This document shows, one piece after another, positions 14,557 to 17,532 of a stretch of 17,532 bases of DNA. The position numbers were made by a program, and so were the translations under genes. Position 1 is the first letter of the stretch, and every line of letters begins with the position of its first letter. The notes below the pieces were generated by a model. The model was not told where the DNA came from, made no database searches, and saw only the letters and a program-made list of their open reading frames with translations. The stretch is from JANXQE01 sp035651635 (GTDB lineage: Bacteria > Verrucomicrobiota > Verrucomicrobiia > Limisphaerales > UBA8199), in the NCBI GenBank assembly GCA_035651635.1, contig DASRFK010000094.1, forward strand, positions 1 through 17,532, read 5' to 3'.

Positions 14557-17097
14557 TTAGCGTTTGACACCGACCAGCTCGGCCTCGTGGGCTCGCGGCG
14601 CGGGGGTGTCCTTGGTCCCGCCGGTGGTTTCCTCGGGAATACGCATGGCGTAGAAGGAGCGGTAAACAAATATTAGCGCAACGATGAAGAAGAATACGCC
14701 GATGCCAGTTTTGAGCCCAGGGTCGCGCATCGTGACGGCGATTTCTACGGCGAGCAACCCGAACAAGGTGGTAAACTTAATCACGGGATTCAAAGCGACT
14801 GAGGAGGTATCCTTGAACGGATCACCTACAGTATCGCCTACTACGGTAGCGGCATGCAGTTCGGTGCCTTTCTGACGCAAATCGACTTCGACGATCTTTT
14901 TGGCGTTATCCCAAGCACCACCGGCATTGGCCATAAAGATGGCTTGGAACAGTCCGAAGAAGGCGATGCCAATGAGGTATCCGATGAAGAAGTAGGCGTT
15001 GAAGAAGGGCAAAGCCAAGGCGAAACAGAAGATGACGATGAAGATGTTCCACATGCCCTTTTGAGCATACACGGTGCAGATGCGGACCACCTCTTTGCTG
15101 TCCTTTTCTGACGCCGTCGTGGCATCGAGTTTCATGTGCTCTTTGATGTAGACGACCGCGCGGTAGGCGCCGGTCACGACCGCCTGGCAGGAAGCCCCGG
15201 TGAACCAATAGATGACCGCGCCGCCCATAATCAGGCCAAGAATGATCTCGGGTTGAACAATGCTCAGGGCATCGATGACGGGCTTGAACGGCCCGGCAAC
15301 TCCTGAGGCCACCTGGGCCTCATACATACGCTGCAAAAGCATGATAATGCCGAACACCATTGTGGTCGCACCGACCACGGCCGTGCCGATTAGCACCGGT
15401 TTGGCGGTGGCTTTGAAGGTATTGCCGGCGCCGTCGCCCTTCTCGAGCTGGTATTTGGCATTTTCAAAGTCCGGGTTAAAACCGAACGTGCTCTTGATCT
15501 CCTGGGCAATGTTCTTGCGCGATTCAATCTGGCTCAGCTCATAAACCGACTGGGCGTTGTCCGTTACCGGGCCATAGCTGTCCACCGCAATCGTAACGGG
15601 ACCCATGCCGAGGAAGCCAAATGCCACCAGGCCGAAGGCGAAGATCGGAGCGGCAAACAGGAACTCCTTGGGCATGAGCGAGAGCAGGGCGGGGTTTTGC
15701 GAAAAATGATAGGAGGCGAACATCAAGAGCATGATGACCAAGCCCATCCAGAACGCCGACATGTTACCGGCCACGAATCCCGACAGAATGTTCAAGGAGG
15801 CGCCGCCATGTTTGGAACAGTTTGTTACTTCGCGGACGTGCCGGGAATTGGTGCTGGTGAACACCTTGGTAAACTCAGGAATCACCGCGCCGGCGATCGT
15901 TCCGCAACTGATAATCGTGGAGAGCACCCACCAGAGCGCCGGTTGGGGTGTGCCGCTGGCATCCTGAAAATCGCCTAACAACAACTTGCTGGCGATGAAT
16001 GTAATGGCAATCGAAACGGCTGAGGTAATCCAGACCAGGTGAGTTAACGGGGCTTCAAAATCGAAGTCTTTCTTACCCGCGAACATCGCCTTGCTCAGGG
16101 CTTCGTTTCCGAAATACGAAATCAGAGACGTGACGATCATCAACGAGCGCATGACAAAGAGCCAGATGATTAAGGTCGCGCAGATGGTTGGGCTGGCCGC
16201 CAATGCCAGAGCCAGGAAAGCAATCAGCGCCACTCCGGTGACGCCGTAAGTTTCGAAACCGTCCGCTGTCGGCCCCACCGAGTCACCGGCGTTGTCCCCG
16301 GTGCAGTCAGCAATGACGCCGGGGTTTTTCGGGTCGTCTTCGGGCAGCTTGAACACGATCTTCATCAGGTCCGATCCGATATCGGCGATTTTGGTGAAGA
16401 TACCGCCGCAGATGCGCAGGACGCTGGCGCCGAGCGATTCGCCAATGGCAAAGCCGATAAAGCAGGGACCGACCAACTCGCGCGGCAAGAACATCAGGAT
16501 GCAAATCATGAAAAACAGCTCCACGGCCACCAGGAGCAAGCCAACGCTCATCCCCGAGCGCAGCGGAATGCCCAACGTGGCCAGCGGATTGCCTTTGAGG
16601 GCGGAGAACGCGGTTCGCGAATTGGCCGTCGTATTGATTCGAATGCCGAACCAGGCAACGCCGTAGGAACCTAAGATTCCCAGAATGGACGCCAGCAGAA
16701 TCACGATGACGTGGTTCAGCGAATTGGCTTGGAGAACCTTGAAATAATAGATCATACAGGCGGCGATCAAGCACCACAGGATGGCCAGGAATTTGCCTTG
16801 TGTGAACAGGTAGGTTTTGCAGGTCTCCCAGATGGTGTTGGACACATTGCCCATGCTCTCGTGCACGGGCAGAGCTTTGGTTTGTTTGTACTGCACGAGG
16901 CCGAACGCGGCGCCAATGAAGCAAATCACGATGCCAAAATACATCAAGGTCGAGCCGCTGATCCCGCCCAGGCCGCTGAACTTTACCGCCTCGAGCGATG
17001 GGATGTTGATGTCCGCTTCACTGGCATAGAGTCCCGTCGAACTCAGTAGTGCGGCGAAAAAAACCAGGATCAAAAACGAACGTTTATTATTTTTCAT
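14557..17097 (-). CDS. hppA: Membrane-bound ion-pumping pyrophosphatase (divergent H+-PPase type)
   Basis: Couples pyrophosphate hydrolysis to cation export across the membrane. The 846-residue product has about sixteen hydrophobic helices. Substrate-binding segments present are PEDDPKNP (about 252-259), the Asp-rich DCTGDNAGDSVGPTAD (264-279), GGAWDNAKK (726-734) and VGDTVGDPFKDT (753-764). GNTFKATAK at 558-566 has a lysine (K562) where potassium-dependent enzymes have alanine, so it should be potassium-independent. However, the residue three on is Ala565, not the Thr of classical potassium-independent pumps. Elsewhere it departs from the canonical form: DIGSDLMKIVFKL for ADVGADLVGKVE, DGFETYG for DLFESY, ETCKTYLFTQGKF for the usual RSGADSFL region. 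This fits the divergent, Na+-regulated H+-PPase subfamily known from Chlorobium and Cellulomonas. It also has an N-terminal signal-like helix (about 7-24). The ATG at 17097 starts that helix; the open frame upstream to 17181 looks non-coding. Confidence 0.95.
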   Translation of the reverse strand: MKNNKRSFLILVFFAALLSSTGLYASEADINIPSLEAVKFSGLGGISGSTLMYFGIVICFIGAAFGLVQYKQTKALPVHESMGNVSNTIWETCKTYLFTQGKFLAILWCLIAACMIYYFKVLQANSLNHVIVILLASILGILGSYGVAWFGIRINTTANSRTAFSALKGNPLATLGIPLRSGMSVGLLLVAVELFFMICILMFLPRELVGPCFIGFAIGESLGASVLRICGGIFTKIADIGSDLMKIVFKLPEDDPKNPGVIADCTGDNAGDSVGPTADGFETYGVTGVALIAFLALALAASPTICATLIIWLFVMRSLMIVTSLISYFGNEALSKAMFAGKKDFDFEAPLTHLVWITSAVSIAITFIASKLLLGDFQDASGTPQPALWWVLSTIISCGTIAGAVIPEFTKVFTSTNSRHVREVTNCSKHGGASLNILSGFVAGNMSAFWMGLVIMLLMFASYHFSQNPALLSLMPKEFLFAAPIFAFGLVAFGFLGMGPVTIAVDSYGPVTDNAQSVYELSQIESRKNIAQEIKSTFGFNPDFENAKYQLEKGDGAGNTFKATAKPVLIGTAVVGATTMVFGIIMLLQRMYEAQVASGVAGPFKPVIDALSIVQPEIILGLIMGGAVIYWFTGASCQAVVTGAYRAVVYIKEHMKLDATTASEKDSKEVVRICTVYAQKGMWNIFIVIFCFALALPFFNAYFFIGYLIGIAFFGLFQAIFMANAGGAWDNAKKIVEVDLRQKGTELHAATVVGDTVGDPFKDTSSVALNPVIKFTTLFGLLAVEIAVTMRDPGLKTGIGVFFFIVALIFVYRSFYAMRIPEETTGGTKDTPAPRAHEAELVGVKR

Positions 17098-17302
17098 AAA
17101 GTTCAGGCGCGAAACTATCGCAGAATGGGGCTGGGCTGCGCCAACACTTTTTTTGGGCAAAGCAACCCATAATTTGCACACCTTTTATGTTGTTGACTCC
17201 GGATCCAAGCCGGCAAACCCACGGTTGGTTGACCTAAGCTTTAATTACGCTAATCAAAAGGGATTGATTCCGCAATAGTGTGGGTGCCCCACCGTTGCCG
17301 GC
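17098..17302. other. Upstream region of the pyrophosphatase gene
   Basis: No gene is visible here. It should hold the pyrophosphatase promoter on the minus strand, and it contains AT-rich stretches near 17175-17190 and 17240-17260, but no -35/-10 pair is good enough to call and no strong Shine-Dalgarno precedes the ATG. Confidence 0.3.
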
Positions 17303-17406
17303 GCGCGGACTTTCAGTCCGCAGGGATCCCGGAACTGAACCTGGCGCACGGAAGTTTGGCGTCAGGCGGTAATCGGCCGTTTCTGCGGGCAAGAATGCCC
17401 GCGCGC
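17303..17406 (+). repeat. ~105-bp repeat, copy 2 (intron target)
   Basis: This copy is nearly identical to 11861-11966 from the opening GCGGACT-TTC-AGTCCGC hairpin to the closing GCGGGCA-AGAA-TGCCCGC hairpin (17385-17402) and its GCGC tail (17403-17406). The two copies stop matching exactly at 17407, where a group II intron-like 5' end begins. Confidence 0.88.
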
Positions 17407-17532
17407 GTGCGCCTGTGAAGGCGTGCACACTGCGGGGTGCAAGTCCCCGTCAGGCGGAACGTTCACCCGCCTGTAACCGAAGGCTACTGCGTCGTGGCGA
17501 CACGAGGTGGAGAGCTGCCGGAGGTGAACAAC
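17407..17532 (+). mobile_element. 5' end of a class C-like group II intron, cut by the window edge
   Basis: The sequence opens GTGCGCC, fitting the group II 5' consensus GUGYG. Domain I-like structures follow: a GCGCCT/AGGCGT hairpin; GGGG-TGCAAGT-CCCC (17434-17448); CAGGCGG with CCGCCTG (17451-17473); and CGTG-GCGA-CACG with a GNRA loop (17493-17504). The order and the GTGGCGACA block resemble bacterial class C introns as I remember them. The insertion lies four bases after a stem-loop, the class C target preference. The reverse-transcriptase/maturase ORF and domains V and VI would lie beyond the window, so completeness is unknown. Confidence 0.72.

Noticed and set aside
5173..17097. acetyl-CoA synthetase and pyrophosphatase as a functional operon
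   Set aside because: Both are on the minus strand but about 7 kb apart with several intervening genes on the other strand; only a metabolic link through pyrophosphate is possible.
1..17532. tRNA, rRNA or riboswitch genes
   Set aside because: By eye I found no T-loop/anticodon combination, rRNA-like block or riboswitch core; a covariance-model scan was not possible here.

Overview
The window reads as a chromosomal, mostly housekeeping stretch of a fairly GC-rich bacterium. The gene mix, the wide gaps filled with short palindromic repeats, and the large lineage-type secreted proteins suggest Verrucomicrobiota (Pedosphaera/Limisphaerales-like). That placement is inference from gene style and remembered repeat motifs, not a database match.

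Layout, left to right. (1) 3-2465 (+): the 3' part of a large unknown protein with repeated beta modules, a helical TPR-like stretch and a C-terminal membrane anchor; its start lies outside the window. (2) 2529-3335 (-): PAP2-type membrane phosphatase. (3) A 355-base divergent gap carrying a nested palindrome (3449-3538). (4) 3691-5151 (+): GT-C (ArnT/PMT-like) glycosyltransferase, convergent with (5) acetyl-CoA synthetase, 5173-7179 (-). (6) A gap with a TTTGGAGTCC inverted-repeat element (7238-7332). (7) 7523-8443 (+): NagD-like HAD phosphatase, then 8613-9491 (+): secreted alpha/beta hydrolase. (8) A gap with a second copy of the inverted-repeat element, in the opposite orientation, and a 49-codon single-pass membrane ORF (9738-9887, -). 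(9) 9966-10574 (+): LemA-family protein, convergent with 10605-11849 (-): exported protein resembling a TIM-barrel glycoside hydrolase. (10) A repeat-rich gap (11861-12127). (11) 12130-14361 (+): RecQ helicase with RQC, HRDC and a C-terminal helical domain. (12) A long inverted repeat and an intrinsic terminator, then 14557-17097 (-): membrane pyrophosphatase of the divergent, lysine-bearing type. (13) At the right edge, a second full copy of the ~105-bp repeat seen at 11861-11966, interrupted exactly after its hairpin by what looks like the 5' end of a class C group II intron that runs out of the window.

The genes do not form an obvious multi-gene pathway: nearly all are single transcription units with alternating strands. 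The only functional link I would suggest is weak: acetyl-CoA synthetase makes pyrophosphate, and the membrane pyrophosphatase could recover its energy as an ion gradient. Several genes (phosphatase, glycosyltransferase, pyrophosphatase, LemA) act at the membrane.

I did not find a clearly new multi-gene system. The most interesting material is non-coding: three families of structured repeats, and a group II intron apparently using one of them as its hairpin target. The intron's 5' boundary is supported by an uninterrupted copy of the same repeat elsewhere in the window.
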